Notes: generated by a model not told the origin, from the letters alone. A stretch of 36,965 nt of DNA from Oscillospiraceae bacterium (GCA_017405465.1 JAFRAJ010000009.1:1-36965), one strand, 5' to 3'; shown: positions 24,390 to 35,012, counted from the first letter of the stretch. Translations and numbers: made by a program.

Positions 24390-27300
24390 ATGAACATTAA
24401 GAGGATTGCTTCTTTTTTATTGGCGATCTTACTTGTGGTGGCAATGCTGCCTGATGTCGGCGTTATTAGAGTCAACGCTGCTGATGATGCGCAATACCCT
24501 GTGCCGGAATCAAGTAAAGAGCTGATTGACAATGGAGACGGAACTTACACGTTGAAGCTTAGTGTTACAGGTTCAGCAAAAAGTGAGACTACGAACCCTA
24601 AGGTCAATGTTGTATTCATCATGGACCGTTCCGGAAGTATGCAGTTTACCACAGGCCAATCCGGACGTCCTGTTGCGGAATACGGACGTTACGGACATGT
24701 GGGCACCGATTATCCGCAGTTGTACTACCAAAACGGCAGTTCGTACAGCGAGGTTGGTAACTACGATAACCATGCCACCGTATATACCAGGTCAGGATCT
24801 GCAGGAAACTATACTTACACGCAGTATTCCGGGCCAAGGTATGGTAGTTCTGTAAATAACATGAGACGTGATCAGGTTGCTATCGCAGCTGCGTCAGAAC
24901 TTGCATATGACCTGCTCAGTCATAATACAGCAGCTAATCCTGACACCGTTGAGATGGCGTTCGTTTCATTTAACGATATGGGGTCACCTGGAAACAGTTC
25001 TCAGTGGACCACAAGCACATCGACAGCAGCAGATGTTATCAGAGGTTATACGTATCAAAACAACACCGGTACTAACTGGGAAGATGCGCTTATCGATGCT
25101 AAAACTCTTGCTGATGCAAAACATACTGCTCAGCCGAATGAGCAGATGTTCATAATCTTCCTGACTGACGGTAACCCGACAAGATATGTAAACAACGCGG
25201 GTAATCAGGCCGGTAGCGGGCAGGAAACGGATGCAAATATTGAAACTTGCTACAATCAGGCTGCTCCAAGAGCGCTTGCTCTTACTAATGCCGGATATGA
25301 GCTTTATAACATTGGTGTTTTCGGCAGTGTCAGCAGAATGGAGGACCTGACTGAAGATGCAAATGAAGCGACAGCTGCAGGGCATGGTAGTGCTACATAT
25401 TATGCAGCTGCAAACGCGAGTGCGCTTGAAACTGCCTTCGAAGAGATCCTCAGGAGCATTACGAACTCTCTTTCTCTTGCTGATGTTAAGTTTACTGACG
25501 GCGTCACAGATATGACCCATTCGACAGGTGTGAACGGAACGCCTGATGACTTCAAATATACCATTACTGTTAACGGCGAAGAAACGCCTTGGGCCGAAGC
25601 TCCCGCAGCTACAGTCAATGCAAACAAACAGGTAATTTGGGATCTTTCCAAAGACAAGAATGGTAATGATCTGACTATTGCTGATGGTGTTACTGTTACC
25701 TGCAGTTTCATAGTCTGGCCTGATCAGGATGCGATGGATCTTATCGCTGACCTGAATAACAAGAAGGTTTCTTATGATAGTCTGACAGACAAGCAGAAAG
25801 CTCAGATAACTGGGTCTGAGGGCAATTATTCGCTTAAGACTAATACTGAAGCGAAGCTTGATTACAGCATATTAGTTAATAATGATGGAACTATTTCTAA
25901 GGTTCCTCAGGATCCGATTACACTTACTCCTCCAGATCCAATGCCTCTCTATATAGACAAGCTGGATCTCGAGAAAAAGTGGGATGACACACTTGATCCT
26001 TCTCAGCGTGAAGAAGTAGAAGGAATGGTAAAACTTGACTTCTACAAGGATAATATCAAATACGTATTTCCTGGCGCTGAAGACGGAATCGTCCTTAAAG
26101 AAGAAGAGAACTGGAAGAAGCAAAAGTTCGTGAGTATTGCAACGGGTATCATGGTCAGTGAGGACAGTCCCGCTTATGATGCCACAAAGTACCAGGTAAT
26201 TACATTTAATGGCAAGCAATACTGCATACTTGAAGCTGGACATGATTACTATTTCAAAGAAGAGGCAATAAACAGCCACTTTGAGTTGACCGCATATAAG
26301 TATCATCCTATGTTGGTCGATGGTAAATTGCACAATTTTACGTTTGAAAAAGATGCTGACGGCAATATTACCGGAGTTATTGAAGGCAAGGAGATCTCAC
26401 AGGTTTCCGCTACTAATACTATCAAGGGCGGTGTAAGCATCACTAAGAAAGTAGTTGATCCGAGCGGAGCCGAGATAGATTCTGACGATCCGTTCACGAT
26501 CACTATGCACATGCTTACTCCGGAAGGACAGCCGTACTACTACGACTACCGTATCTACTACGGAGAGAAGAATCCGGAGTATGAATCTCATATCGTTCTC
26601 AACGATGACGGAACTGTCAAATACAGCCGTACAGATCATATTCATGGCAATGGTGACGCAACAGTTACGATATATCCCGGAGATGAGATCAGATTCGTTA
26701 ACGTAGATGCCGATACACGTTATTATGTGGAAGAAACAGCTCATGATGGATATGATCTTGATGGAATAACTTACCAGATCAGGTTTGGAAGTGATCCTAC
26801 TCTCAAGGATTTCACTGATGAGCAGAAGGTTAATGTCGACGGCAAGACGTATTACCTCATGGAAGGAAACTCTTCCGCTGCTGTAGTAGTTACCAATAAA
26901 ATCAATAAGGGTAACCTCAAGGTATCCAAGACAGTAGTAAATGGAGATACCAATAAAAACTTTGAGTTTACATTGGAACTCAAAGATGAGTCTGGAGAAG
27001 TGTTACCTGGTGATTATCCCTATACTGTATACAAGACATCTGATGATTCGAAAGTATCAGAAGGCAAAATAATAGCTACAAACCGCACGTTCGGTCTTAA
27101 AGATGGGCAGTACATAGTAATAGAAGACCTTCCCGGTGGAACGAAATATAGTGTAACGGAGTCAGAAGCTGCTGGTTATACCATCACAGAGAAGACCGGC
27201 GATACCGGTACTATCGAGGTCAATAAAACACAAAATGCCGCTTTCACAAATACTTATGATGCTAGCGGTAAAGCTGAACTTGAAGTAATCAAGGCGCTCT

Positions 27301-30300
27301 CCGGAGCAGATTGGCCGGAAGGCAAGACGTTGACCTTTACACTTGCAGGACAAGGCGGAACGCTTCCAGAGACTAAGACGGTTACGCTCAGCAAGGCTGA
27401 AAAAGCTACATTCGCTCCAATTACATATGGCTTAGCAGATGCTGGCAAGACTTATACTTATACGATCAGTGAAGACGGTTTCGGTGATGGCTGGACTCCC
27501 TCCGGCGCTGTGACTGCTACTGTCAAGATCTCCGACAATGGAGATGGAACTCTGAAAGCAGATATAACATATTCACCTGAGAGCGATACCATAACCAATA
27601 CTTATAATGCAAGCGGTGATGCTACCATCGTAGTGACGAAATCTGTCACTGGTGCAGCATGGCCTGAAGGAAAGAGCATTAAATTCACACTGGAAGGAGC
27701 ATCGGATTCTCCTATGCCGGAAGTCACAACTGCCACACTGAGCTCTGCAGGTAGTGTATCATTTGGACCTATCTCTTATGCTTTGTCTGATGCAGGAAAG
27801 ACTTTCACCTACACCATCACAGAAGATGGATTTGGAGATGGATGGACTCCGGTTCCTGAGTCGATAACCGCTAAAGTTGAAGTCACCGATAAGGGTGATG
27901 GTACCCTTATTGCTAATGTTACTTACACGCCTGAGAATGCAACGCTTGTAAATACTTATAAAGCAACAGGCAAAGCTACCCTTGAAGCGATCAAAGATAT
28001 TGAAGGAGCAGCTTGGCCGCAGAATAAGACCATAACTTTCACTTTGGATGGAACCGGCGGTACGCTTCCTGAGACGAAGACTGTTTCGCTCAGCGCGGAA
28101 GGCACTGCTAAGTTTGGTGATATCACTTATACCGAAGCAGATGCGGGCAAGACCTACACATATACCATCACAGAAGATGGCTTCGGGGCTGGTTGGACAG
28201 GATCTCCTGAGTCTATCACTGCGACTGTAAAAGTAACAGACAATGGTGACGGAACACTGAAGACAGAAGTATCCTATTCTCCTGAGGCACATACTTTTAA
28301 GAACACTTATAAGGCAACCGGAAAAGCTACTCTTGAGGCAACCAAAGCTATAGACGGAACAGTCTGGCCTTCTGGCAAGACTATAACCTTCACACTGGCT
28401 GGAGAAGGCGGAACACTTCCTGAAACTAAGGTTGTATCTCTTAGTGCACCTGGAAAAGCAACATTTGGAGATATCACTTATACTGAAGCAGATGCAGGTA
28501 AATCATACGTTTACACTATCACTGAGAATGGTTTTGGTGATGGATGGACGGCTGATCCTGGAAAGATTATTACTGCTGTTGTCAAAATCACGGATAACGG
28601 TGACGGAACTCTTAAAACAGAAGTAACGTATTCACCGAATGATGCTAAGATAACTAACATCTACAAGGCAAAAGGTGAAGCGACACTTAAAGCCACTAAG
28701 GCTCTTAAAGGAGCAGGATGGCCTAAGGACGATGAAGGAAATAATAAGGTTCTTACATTCACACTTGCCGGTAAAGGCGGAACACTTCCTGAGACAACGA
28801 CAGCTACTTTAACAACTCAAGGAACTGTCACGTTTGATGCCATCAAGTATGATGAAACCGATATCGGTGAGGTATACGTGTATACCATCACAGAAGACGG
28901 CTTCGGGGCTGGTTGGACAGCAGATCCAGGTAAGGTCATTACTGCTACAGTTAAAGTAACAGACAACGGTGACGGAACACTTAAGACTGATGTAAGTTAC
29001 TCACCTGAAGATGATACTATTACTAATATCTATAAAGCAGAAGGCGAAGCTGTACTTGAAGCTACCAAAGCTATCAAAGGTGCTGAATGGCCTGAAGATG
29101 CAACAATTGTATTTACGCTCTCTGGAGATGGAGGTACGGTTCCGGAAACAAATACCGTAACTCTGACTAAGCCGGGAAAAGTTGCATTTGAAGCTATCAA
29201 ATATACCGAAGCAGATGCTGGAAATACTTATACATACACTATCAATGAGAATGGCTTCGGTACAGGCTGGAAGGGATCACCGAATTCAATTACAGCAACT
29301 GTTAAAGTAATTGATAATGGCGATGGAACTCTTAAACCGGAAATCACCTATAGCCCTGAAGATGCCACATTTACCAATACATATACAGCTACTGGTGAAG
29401 CGGAGATCGTAGTAGAGAAGAAGATCGCAGGTGCAGTATGGCCTGCAGGCAAGACGCTGAAGATAACCATAACTGGTGAAGAAGGCGCGCCGATGCCTGA
29501 GGATACTTACGCTGAGCTGACTTCACAAGGAAAGGTCAACTTCGGACTGATCGAATATGATGAATCCGATGCAGGCAAGACCTATACCTATACGGTCACA
29601 GAAGATGGCTTCGGAAAAGGTTGGACTGGAGCACCTGAGAAGATTACGGTTAAAGTCAAAGTAACCGATAAAGGTGATGGTACTCTTGCAACTGAGGTAA
29701 CTTATTCACCTGAAGATGCCATATTCACTAATACATACGTAGCAGAAGGTGAAGCAATTCTTGAAGTGACCAAATCTGTTGAAGGGGCTGGCTGGCCAAC
29801 AGGAAAGTCATTGACATTCACTCTTGCCGGAGAAGGCGGAACGCTTCCTGAGACCAAGACAGTGACACTGACAGCAGAAGGTAAAGCAACGTTTGGAGCC
29901 ATTACATATGATGAATCTGATATCGGTAAGACTTATACTTACACGATCACAGAGGGAAGTTTCGGAGACGGTTGGACAGGAACACCTACAGAGATCACAG
30001 CAACTGTAAAAGTAACTGATAATGGCGATGGAACACTTAAGACTGAGGTCACCTATGATCCTGAAGCTAAGTTCGTCAACACTTATGAAGCGGAAGGTGA
30101 AGCGGTCCTTGAAGTGACCAAGGCTCTTGAAGGAGCAGGCTGGCCGGTAGGTAAGACTTTGACGATAACCCTTGCCGGAGAAGGCGGCACACTTCCTGAG
30201 ACAAAGACTGTTACACTGACAGCAGCGGGAAAAGCCACATTCGGTGCCATCAAGTATGATGAGTCTGATATTGGCAAGACCTATACCTACACGATTACTG

Positions 30301-33300
30301 AAAGCAGTTTCGGTGACGGATGGACAGGCACACCTGCTACGATTACAGCTACAGTAAAAGTCACAGACAATGGTGATGGAAAGCTTAATACAGAGATCAC
30401 ATATGATCCGAAAGAAGCTACATTCACCAACACTTACAAAGCTACCGGAACAGCGGTCATAGAAGTGAAGAAGGCTCTGGAAGGAGCAGGTTGGCCGACA
30501 GGCAAGACTCTTACCTTCACACTTGACAGCACTGACGGAAAGCTTCCTGAGAAGAAAGAAGTCAAACTGACCGCAGAAGGCACTGCCACATTCGGCACCA
30601 TTACATATAATGAGTCCGATATCGGCAAGACTTACACATACGTAGTCAGCGAAGACGGCTTTGGAACAGGTTGGAGTGGATCCGGAAACGTTACTGCAAC
30701 AGTTGAAGTCACAGATAACGGCAACGGAACACTTGGTACAAAAGTCACATATTCTCCTGATGATGCTACTATAACCAACAAGTACAGTGCAGACGGAAAA
30801 GCGGAGATCACTGTTACGAAGGCTCTAGCAGGCGCAGGCTGGCCGGAAGGCAAGACGCTTAAGTTCACGCTTACAGGTAATAACGGAGCTCCGATGCCGA
30901 GTGACGGAGTAACTGAAAAGACTCTAAGTGCAGCTGGAAATGTGACATTCGGAGAGATCAAGTTCAAAGAGAGTGACGCAGGCAAGACATACACCTACAC
31001 GGTAACAGAAGACGGGTTCGGCAAAGGCTGGACAAAGTCTGACGATATCACTGTAACGATTACAGTTACGGATGCGGGTGAAGGAAAACTTGAAACTGAA
31101 GTCACATACACAAATAACGCAACAATAACTAATACTTACGCAGCCAGTGGATCTGCTGAGCTTGAGGCAACTAAGGCGATCAAAGGCGCTGAGTGGCCGG
31201 AAGGCAAGACAATCACATTTACACTGAGCGGAGAAGGCGGAAAACTTCCTGAAACAAAAGCCATTACTCTGACGGAAGCTGGCAAGGCAACATTTGACGC
31301 TATCACATATGACGAGTCAGACGTTGGCAAGACCTACACATACACGATTAGTGAGGATGGGTTTGGAACAGGCTGGACCGGATCCGGAGATGTGACTGCT
31401 ACAGTGAAAGTCACAGATAATGGTGATGGAACACTTAAGACAGAAGTCACATATTCACCTTCTGATGCAACGATCACAAACACCTATGAAGCAAGTGGAT
31501 CAGTAAAGCTTGAAGCTACGAAAGCAATTGCCGGCGCAGATTGGCCAAATGGTGGAACGATCACATTTACACTGAGTGGAGAAGGCGGAACGCTGCCTGA
31601 AAAGAAGGCAGTTACTCTGACAGCAGCAGGCAAGGCAACATTTGACGCTATCACATATGATGAGTCAAATGTCGGCAAGACCTACACCTACACGATCAGT
31701 GAAGACGGATTCGGCAAAGGCTGGACCGGTTCCGGAAATGTGACAGCTACAGTTAAAGTCACAGACAACGGTGACGGAACACTTGGAACAGAAGTCACAT
31801 ACACAAATAACGGCACGATCATCAACACCTACGAAGCAGAAGGTGAAGCAGTCGTAGAAGTTACAAAAGCTCTTGTTGGAGCAGACTGGCCGGCAGGTAA
31901 GACACTGACATTTACTCTAAGCGGAGAAGGCGGAACGCTGCCTGACACAAAGACAGTCACACTGACAGAGCCCGGCAAGGCAACATTCGGAGCCATCAAA
32001 TATGATGAGAGCGATGCAGGCAAGACCTACACCTACACCATCAGTGAGGATGGATTCGGAAAAGGCTGGAGCGGATCCGGAGATGTGACAGCGACAGTAG
32101 TGGTAACAGACAACGGTGACGGAACACTTTCAACGAAAGTTACGTATTCACCGGAGAGCGACACGATCACGAACACCTACAAGGCAGAAGGATCAGTAGT
32201 CCTCGAGGCAGAGAAGGAACTTACCGGACGTGACTGGAAAGAAGGAGAGACATTCACATTTACTCTCTTTGGTCCGGACGGAAAGGAGATCGAGGATAAG
32301 ACAGTAACTGCGAACGGAAAGATAGAGTTCACAGCACTGAAGTACACTCAGGATGATCTGATCGATCCGGAAGGCGGATATCTCAAAGAGAAAGTACTTA
32401 CATATACTATTTCTGAGACATCTGAGCTGCCCGGAGGAGTAGAGAAGTCCGGAGACATCACAGCGACAGTTACGATCAAAGATAATGGCGACGGAACGCT
32501 GAATGTCACAGCGGAATACAGTAATAACGACAAGATCATCAACACATACACAACAGAACCTGTAGAAGTAGAACTTCTTGTCAACAAGACCCTTAAGGGA
32601 TACCTCGAAGGAGTTGAGACCACATTCACATTCGTGATGTATGATCCTGAGGATGATACTAATGTCATCGCCAAGAAGGAGCTGACAGTAGACAAGTTCG
32701 ACGGAACTACAGCAACAGGAAGTGTGTCACTGTACAAGAAGACATACGAAGAGCCTGGTACCTACACATACACACTGAAAGAGATCGCGGGTACCGCAGC
32801 CGGAATGACTTACAGCGAGAAGGAATACGCTGTAACGATCGAGATCACAGACAATCTTGAAGGAGCTCTTGTAGCAAAGATCAATAAAGAAGAGATCAAG
32901 AAGACAGCATTTGATTTCGAGAACCAGTTCGGCCAGGAGAGCATCGATGTTACCCTGACAGTGACGAAGAAGATCGAAGACGAATCGAACAGCGCAGAAG
33001 ACAAGACATTCAAATTCAGGCTGGTCGATGAAGACGGTGAAGTCGTAGACGAGAAAGACGTAACGACAGAAGATCTGATCGGCACAGTAGATTTCTCAAA
33101 GATCACATACGAAGCAGCGGGAACTTACAAGTACACGCTGGTAGAGGTGATCCCGGAGAAGGTCGAAGAAGGCTGGACCTACGATGAGAAGGAATACGAA
33201 GTAGAAGTAACAGTAACCAACAACATTGAAAAGGCACAGCTTGAAGCGGCAGTAAAGATCGATGGCGTAGAGACAGAAGATCTGGTGCTGACATTCACGA

Positions 33301-34919
33301 ACAAGTACAAAGCAGCAGAGACGAAGCTCGTTCTGTCGGTAAACAAAGAGATCGAAGACACAGCGGATCCTGAGTACGACGGCGAGTACAAAGCAGAGTT
33401 CACATTCACGCTTGCCGGAACAGACGTACCGATGCCTGCAGGAGACGGAAACAAGGTAACGATAGTCGGAGAAGGCAAAGGCGAGTTCGGCGAGATCACA
33501 TACGACAAAGCCGGCGAGTACAAGTACACGATCACTGAGACAAAGGGCAATGCACCTGGATTCGAGTACGATACGACAGAATATCCTGTAACGGTAACAG
33601 TAACAGACGAAGGCGGAAAGCTTAAAGCGACACCTGCATACGGCGAAGGCGACGACACCACGACGCTGACGGTAACGAACAAATACTCAGCGAAGGGTGA
33701 AGCAGTCATCGAAGGCCTCAAAGTTGTCGAAGACAAGTCCGGCAGCGCACCTGATGAGGAATTCTCATTCGTACTGAAGCAGGACGGAGAGACTGTAGAG
33801 ACAGTCAAGAGCAAAGCAGGACCGTTCAGCTTCTCGAAACTGAACTACACGGAGGTCGGCGAATACACCTACACGGTAGAAGAGACAAAGGGAACGACGA
33901 ACGGATTCAGCTACGACGAGAAAGTTTACACAGTCACGGTGAAAGTAACAGATCCTGACAAGAACGGACTGCTGAAAACAGAAGTGAGTTACGGTGAAGG
34001 CAATAATAAAGCCGAGTTCACAAACCCGTATGAACCGAAGCCGACAGCAGCAACATTCAAGGTAACGAAGGTGCTTGAAGGCGACGCGGAATACCTGAGC
34101 GAAGAAGTACTGCCCGAGTTCACATTCGTACTGACAGAAGACGGAAAAGTCCTTGACAGCGTGAATGTAAAGGGAGAAGGTACGGCAGAGTTCAAGTCGA
34201 TAGCGTTCACGAAGGTCGGCGAATATAACTACACGATCTACGAAAACACCGGAGATGAAGACGGATTCACTTACGATACGACAACATATCAGGTGAAGGT
34301 AACAGTGAGTGATGAAGGCGGAGCTCTGAAGGCAGCAGCCACAGTAGACGGCGAAGCCACGGACACAGTGGAAGTAGAATTCGTAAACAGCTTTGAATTC
34401 GCACCTGTGACATATGATCCGCCTGTAAAGAAGGTACTTACCGGAGATACACCTCCTAAGGATGAGACATTCGAATTCGTAATGGAAGCTGTGACAGAAG
34501 GCGCACCGATGCCTGAAGGAACAGACGAAGACGGAACGAAGACAGTAAGCGTCACCGGAGAAGGCGAGACAGAGTTCGGTGATATGACCTACACAGCACC
34601 CGGAACGTATGAATATACGATCTATGAGGTAGCCGGCAAAGCCGCGAGATACACATACGACACATCGACATACACACTGACAGTGGATGTGACGGTCGAA
34701 GGTACAGAGCTTGTATTGACAACGACATATGTGAAGAATGTGGAAGAGGAAGAACCGGAGCTGGCGGAGGAAGCCGTATTCGTCAACAGATACGAGAAGG
34801 AAGTACCGCCTCCGACAGACGCAACGACAGAGACAAGAGTCTGGACCGGATTCTCACTTGCAACGATGCTGACAGCAGCAGGCCTTATGATCATCCGCAG
34901 GAGACGTGAGGAAGAGTAA
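24390..34919 (+). CDS. Giant repetitive cell-surface adhesin (VWA + 21 pilin-isopeptide modules)
   Basis: 3,509-residue secreted protein. Residues 1-30 are a signal peptide (IKRIASFLLAILLVVAM...VNA). A von Willebrand A domain spans about 70-360 with MIDAS DRSGSM starting at Asp79 and FLTDGNPT. Linker and Cna-B-like domains occupy 360-956. Residues 957-2720 are 15 tandem ~117-residue modules (typical phrases FTLAGEGG, TLPETKTVTL, KTYTYTITEDGFG, VKVTDNGDGTL, ITNTY). Residues 2721 to about 3470 are six divergent modules of the same plan. Each of the 21 modules keeps a Lys in the first strand (as in LEVTKAL), a Glu in YTITE and an Asn in the final NTY, the residues that form Lys-Asn isopeptide bonds in Spy0128-type pilins. 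The C-terminus has VPPPTD, a hydrophobic helix and RRRREEE: a wall-anchor layout with an atypical motif. Probably a long, protease-resistant stalk with a binding tip. No sortase gene in the window. Confidence 0.9.
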   Translation: MNIKRIASFLLAILLVVAMLPDVGVIRVNAADDAQYPVPESSKELIDNGDGTYTLKLSVTGSAKSETTNPKVNVVFIMDRSGSMQFTTGQSGRPVAEYGRYGHVGTDYPQLYYQNGSSYSEVGNYDNHATVYTRSGSAGNYTYTQYSGPRYGSSVNNMRRDQVAIAAASELAYDLLSHNTAANPDTVEMAFVSFNDMGSPGNSSQWTTSTSTAADVIRGYTYQNNTGTNWEDALIDAKTLADAKHTAQPNEQMFIIFLTDGNPTRYVNNAGNQAGSGQETDANIETCYNQAAPRALALTNAGYELYNIGVFGSVSRMEDLTEDANEATAAGHGSATYYAAANASALETAFEEILRSITNSLSLADVKFTDGVTDMTHSTGVNGTPDDFKYTITVNGEETPWAEAPAATVNANKQVIWDLSKDKNGNDLTIADGVTVTCSFIVWPDQDAMDLIADLNNKKVSYDSLTDKQKAQITGSEGNYSLKTNTEAKLDYSILVNNDGTISKVPQDPITLTPPDPMPLYIDKLDLEKKWDDTLDPSQREEVEGMVKLDFYKDNIKYVFPGAEDGIVLKEEENWKKQKFVSIATGIMVSEDSPAYDATKYQVITFNGKQYCILEAGHDYYFKEEAINSHFELTAYKYHPMLVDGKLHNFTFEKDADGNITGVIEGKEISQVSATNTIKGGVSITKKVVDPSGAEIDSDDPFTITMHMLTPEGQPYYYDYRIYYGEKNPEYESHIVLNDDGTVKYSRTDHIHGNGDATVTIYPGDEIRFVNVDADTRYYVEETAHDGYDLDGITYQIRFGSDPTLKDFTDEQKVNVDGKTYYLMEGNSSAAVVVTNKINKGNLKVSKTVVNGDTNKNFEFTLELKDESGEVLPGDYPYTVYKTSDDSKVSEGKIIATNRTFGLKDGQYIVIEDLPGGTKYSVTESEAAGYTITEKTGDTGTIEVNKTQNAAFTNTYDASGKAELEVIKALSGADWPEGKTLTFTLAGQGGTLPETKTVTLSKAEKATFAPITYGLADAGKTYTYTISEDGFGDGWTPSGAVTATVKISDNGDGTLKADITYSPESDTITNTYNASGDATIVVTKSVTGAAWPEGKSIKFTLEGASDSPMPEVTTATLSSAGSVSFGPISYALSDAGKTFTYTITEDGFGDGWTPVPESITAKVEVTDKGDGTLIANVTYTPENATLVNTYKATGKATLEAIKDIEGAAWPQNKTITFTLDGTGGTLPETKTVSLSAEGTAKFGDITYTEADAGKTYTYTITEDGFGAGWTGSPESITATVKVTDNGDGTLKTEVSYSPEAHTFKNTYKATGKATLEATKAIDGTVWPSGKTITFTLAGEGGTLPETKVVSLSAPGKATFGDITYTEADAGKSYVYTITENGFGDGWTADPGKIITAVVKITDNGDGTLKTEVTYSPNDAKITNIYKAKGEATLKATKALKGAGWPKDDEGNNKVLTFTLAGKGGTLPETTTATLTTQGTVTFDAIKYDETDIGEVYVYTITEDGFGAGWTADPGKVITATVKVTDNGDGTLKTDVSYSPEDDTITNIYKAEGEAVLEATKAIKGAEWPEDATIVFTLSGDGGTVPETNTVTLTKPGKVAFEAIKYTEADAGNTYTYTINENGFGTGWKGSPNSITATVKVIDNGDGTLKPEITYSPEDATFTNTYTATGEAEIVVEKKIAGAVWPAGKTLKITITGEEGAPMPEDTYAELTSQGKVNFGLIEYDESDAGKTYTYTVTEDGFGKGWTGAPEKITVKVKVTDKGDGTLATEVTYSPEDAIFTNTYVAEGEAILEVTKSVEGAGWPTGKSLTFTLAGEGGTLPETKTVTLTAEGKATFGAITYDESDIGKTYTYTITEGSFGDGWTGTPTEITATVKVTDNGDGTLKTEVTYDPEAKFVNTYEAEGEAVLEVTKALEGAGWPVGKTLTITLAGEGGTLPETKTVTLTAAGKATFGAIKYDESDIGKTYTYTITESSFGDGWTGTPATITATVKVTDNGDGKLNTEITYDPKEATFTNTYKATGTAVIEVKKALEGAGWPTGKTLTFTLDSTDGKLPEKKEVKLTAEGTATFGTITYNESDIGKTYTYVVSEDGFGTGWSGSGNVTATVEVTDNGNGTLGTKVTYSPDDATITNKYSADGKAEITVTKALAGAGWPEGKTLKFTLTGNNGAPMPSDGVTEKTLSAAGNVTFGEIKFKESDAGKTYTYTVTEDGFGKGWTKSDDITVTITVTDAGEGKLETEVTYTNNATITNTYAASGSAELEATKAIKGAEWPEGKTITFTLSGEGGKLPETKAITLTEAGKATFDAITYDESDVGKTYTYTISEDGFGTGWTGSGDVTATVKVTDNGDGTLKTEVTYSPSDATITNTYEASGSVKLEATKAIAGADWPNGGTITFTLSGEGGTLPEKKAVTLTAAGKATFDAITYDESNVGKTYTYTISEDGFGKGWTGSGNVTATVKVTDNGDGTLGTEVTYTNNGTIINTYEAEGEAVVEVTKALVGADWPAGKTLTFTLSGEGGTLPDTKTVTLTEPGKATFGAIKYDESDAGKTYTYTISEDGFGKGWSGSGDVTATVVVTDNGDGTLSTKVTYSPESDTITNTYKAEGSVVLEAEKELTGRDWKEGETFTFTLFGPDGKEIEDKTVTANGKIEFTALKYTQDDLIDPEGGYLKEKVLTYTISETSELPGGVEKSGDITATVTIKDNGDGTLNVTAEYSNNDKIINTYTTEPVEVELLVNKTLKGYLEGVETTFTFVMYDPEDDTNVIAKKELTVDKFDGTTATGSVSLYKKTYEEPGTYTYTLKEIAGTAAGMTYSEKEYAVTIEITDNLEGALVAKINKEEIKKTAFDFENQFGQESIDVTLTVTKKIEDESNSAEDKTFKFRLVDEDGEVVDEKDVTTEDLIGTVDFSKITYEAAGTYKYTLVEVIPEKVEEGWTYDEKEYEVEVTVTNNIEKAQLEAAVKIDGVETEDLVLTFTNKYKAAETKLVLSVNKEIEDTADPEYDGEYKAEFTFTLAGTDVPMPAGDGNKVTIVGEGKGEFGEITYDKAGEYKYTITETKGNAPGFEYDTTEYPVTVTVTDEGGKLKATPAYGEGDDTTTLTVTNKYSAKGEAVIEGLKVVEDKSGSAPDEEFSFVLKQDGETVETVKSKAGPFSFSKLNYTEVGEYTYTVEETKGTTNGFSYDEKVYTVTVKVTDPDKNGLLKTEVSYGEGNNKAEFTNPYEPKPTAATFKVTKVLEGDAEYLSEEVLPEFTFVLTEDGKVLDSVNVKGEGTAEFKSIAFTKVGEYNYTIYENTGDEDGFTYDTTTYQVKVTVSDEGGALKAAATVDGEATDTVEVEFVNSFEFAPVTYDPPVKKVLTGDTPPKDETFEFVMEAVTEGAPMPEGTDEDGTKTVSVTGEGETEFGDMTYTAPGTYEYTIYEVAGKAARYTYDTSTYTLTVDVTVEGTELVLTTTYVKNVEEEEPELAEEAVFVNRYEKEVPPPTDATTETRVWTGFSLATMLTAAGLMIIRRRREEE
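27258..32549 (+). repeat. 15 tandem in-frame repeats of about 350 bp
   Basis: Units begin at 27258, 27606, 27960, 28311, 28665, 29034, 29385, 29739, 30087, 30438, 30786, 31140, 31488, 31833 and 32181; lengths are 345-369 bp, all multiples of three. Units 5 and 15 carry insertions. Neighbours 8/9 and 12/13 are the most alike at protein level, suggesting local duplication. Confidence 0.9.
32550..34794 (+). repeat. Six divergent copies of the same module type
   Basis: Approximate starts 32550, 32934, 33309, 33687, 34032 and 34396. They share the KTL-type first strand, YTYTxxE and final FxNxY/F elements, but lack the WP-GKT and DGFGxGW phrases of the main array. They resemble pilin isopeptide domains of Spy0128-like proteins. 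Confidence 0.75.
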
Positions 34920-34974
34920 GAACTGACCTTACAGACTCCAGAGATCAGGTAAAACTGAACAGCTCAAACAAAGA

Positions 34975-35004
34975 AGGGGCTATGACGATTTAGTCATAGC
35001 CCCT
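34975..35004 (+). terminator. Terminator stem of the surface-protein gene
   Basis: AGGGGCTATGAC (34975-34986), loop GATTTA, GTCATAGCCCCT (34993-35004): perfect 12-bp stem, 56 bases after the stop. The expected T-tract is missing; intron sequence starts within about ten bases, which probably separated stem and tract. Confidence 0.7.
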
Positions 35005-35012
35005 AATACTTA

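Noticed and set aside
27258..32549. CRISPR-like array because of regular spacing
   Set aside because: Units are 345-369 bp, all multiples of three, in one long reading frame and diverged at every base; these are protein modules.
28000..34900. Many 60-130-codon open frames antisense to the repeat array
   Set aside because: They recur with the repeat period and are low-complexity mirror products of the adhesin modules.
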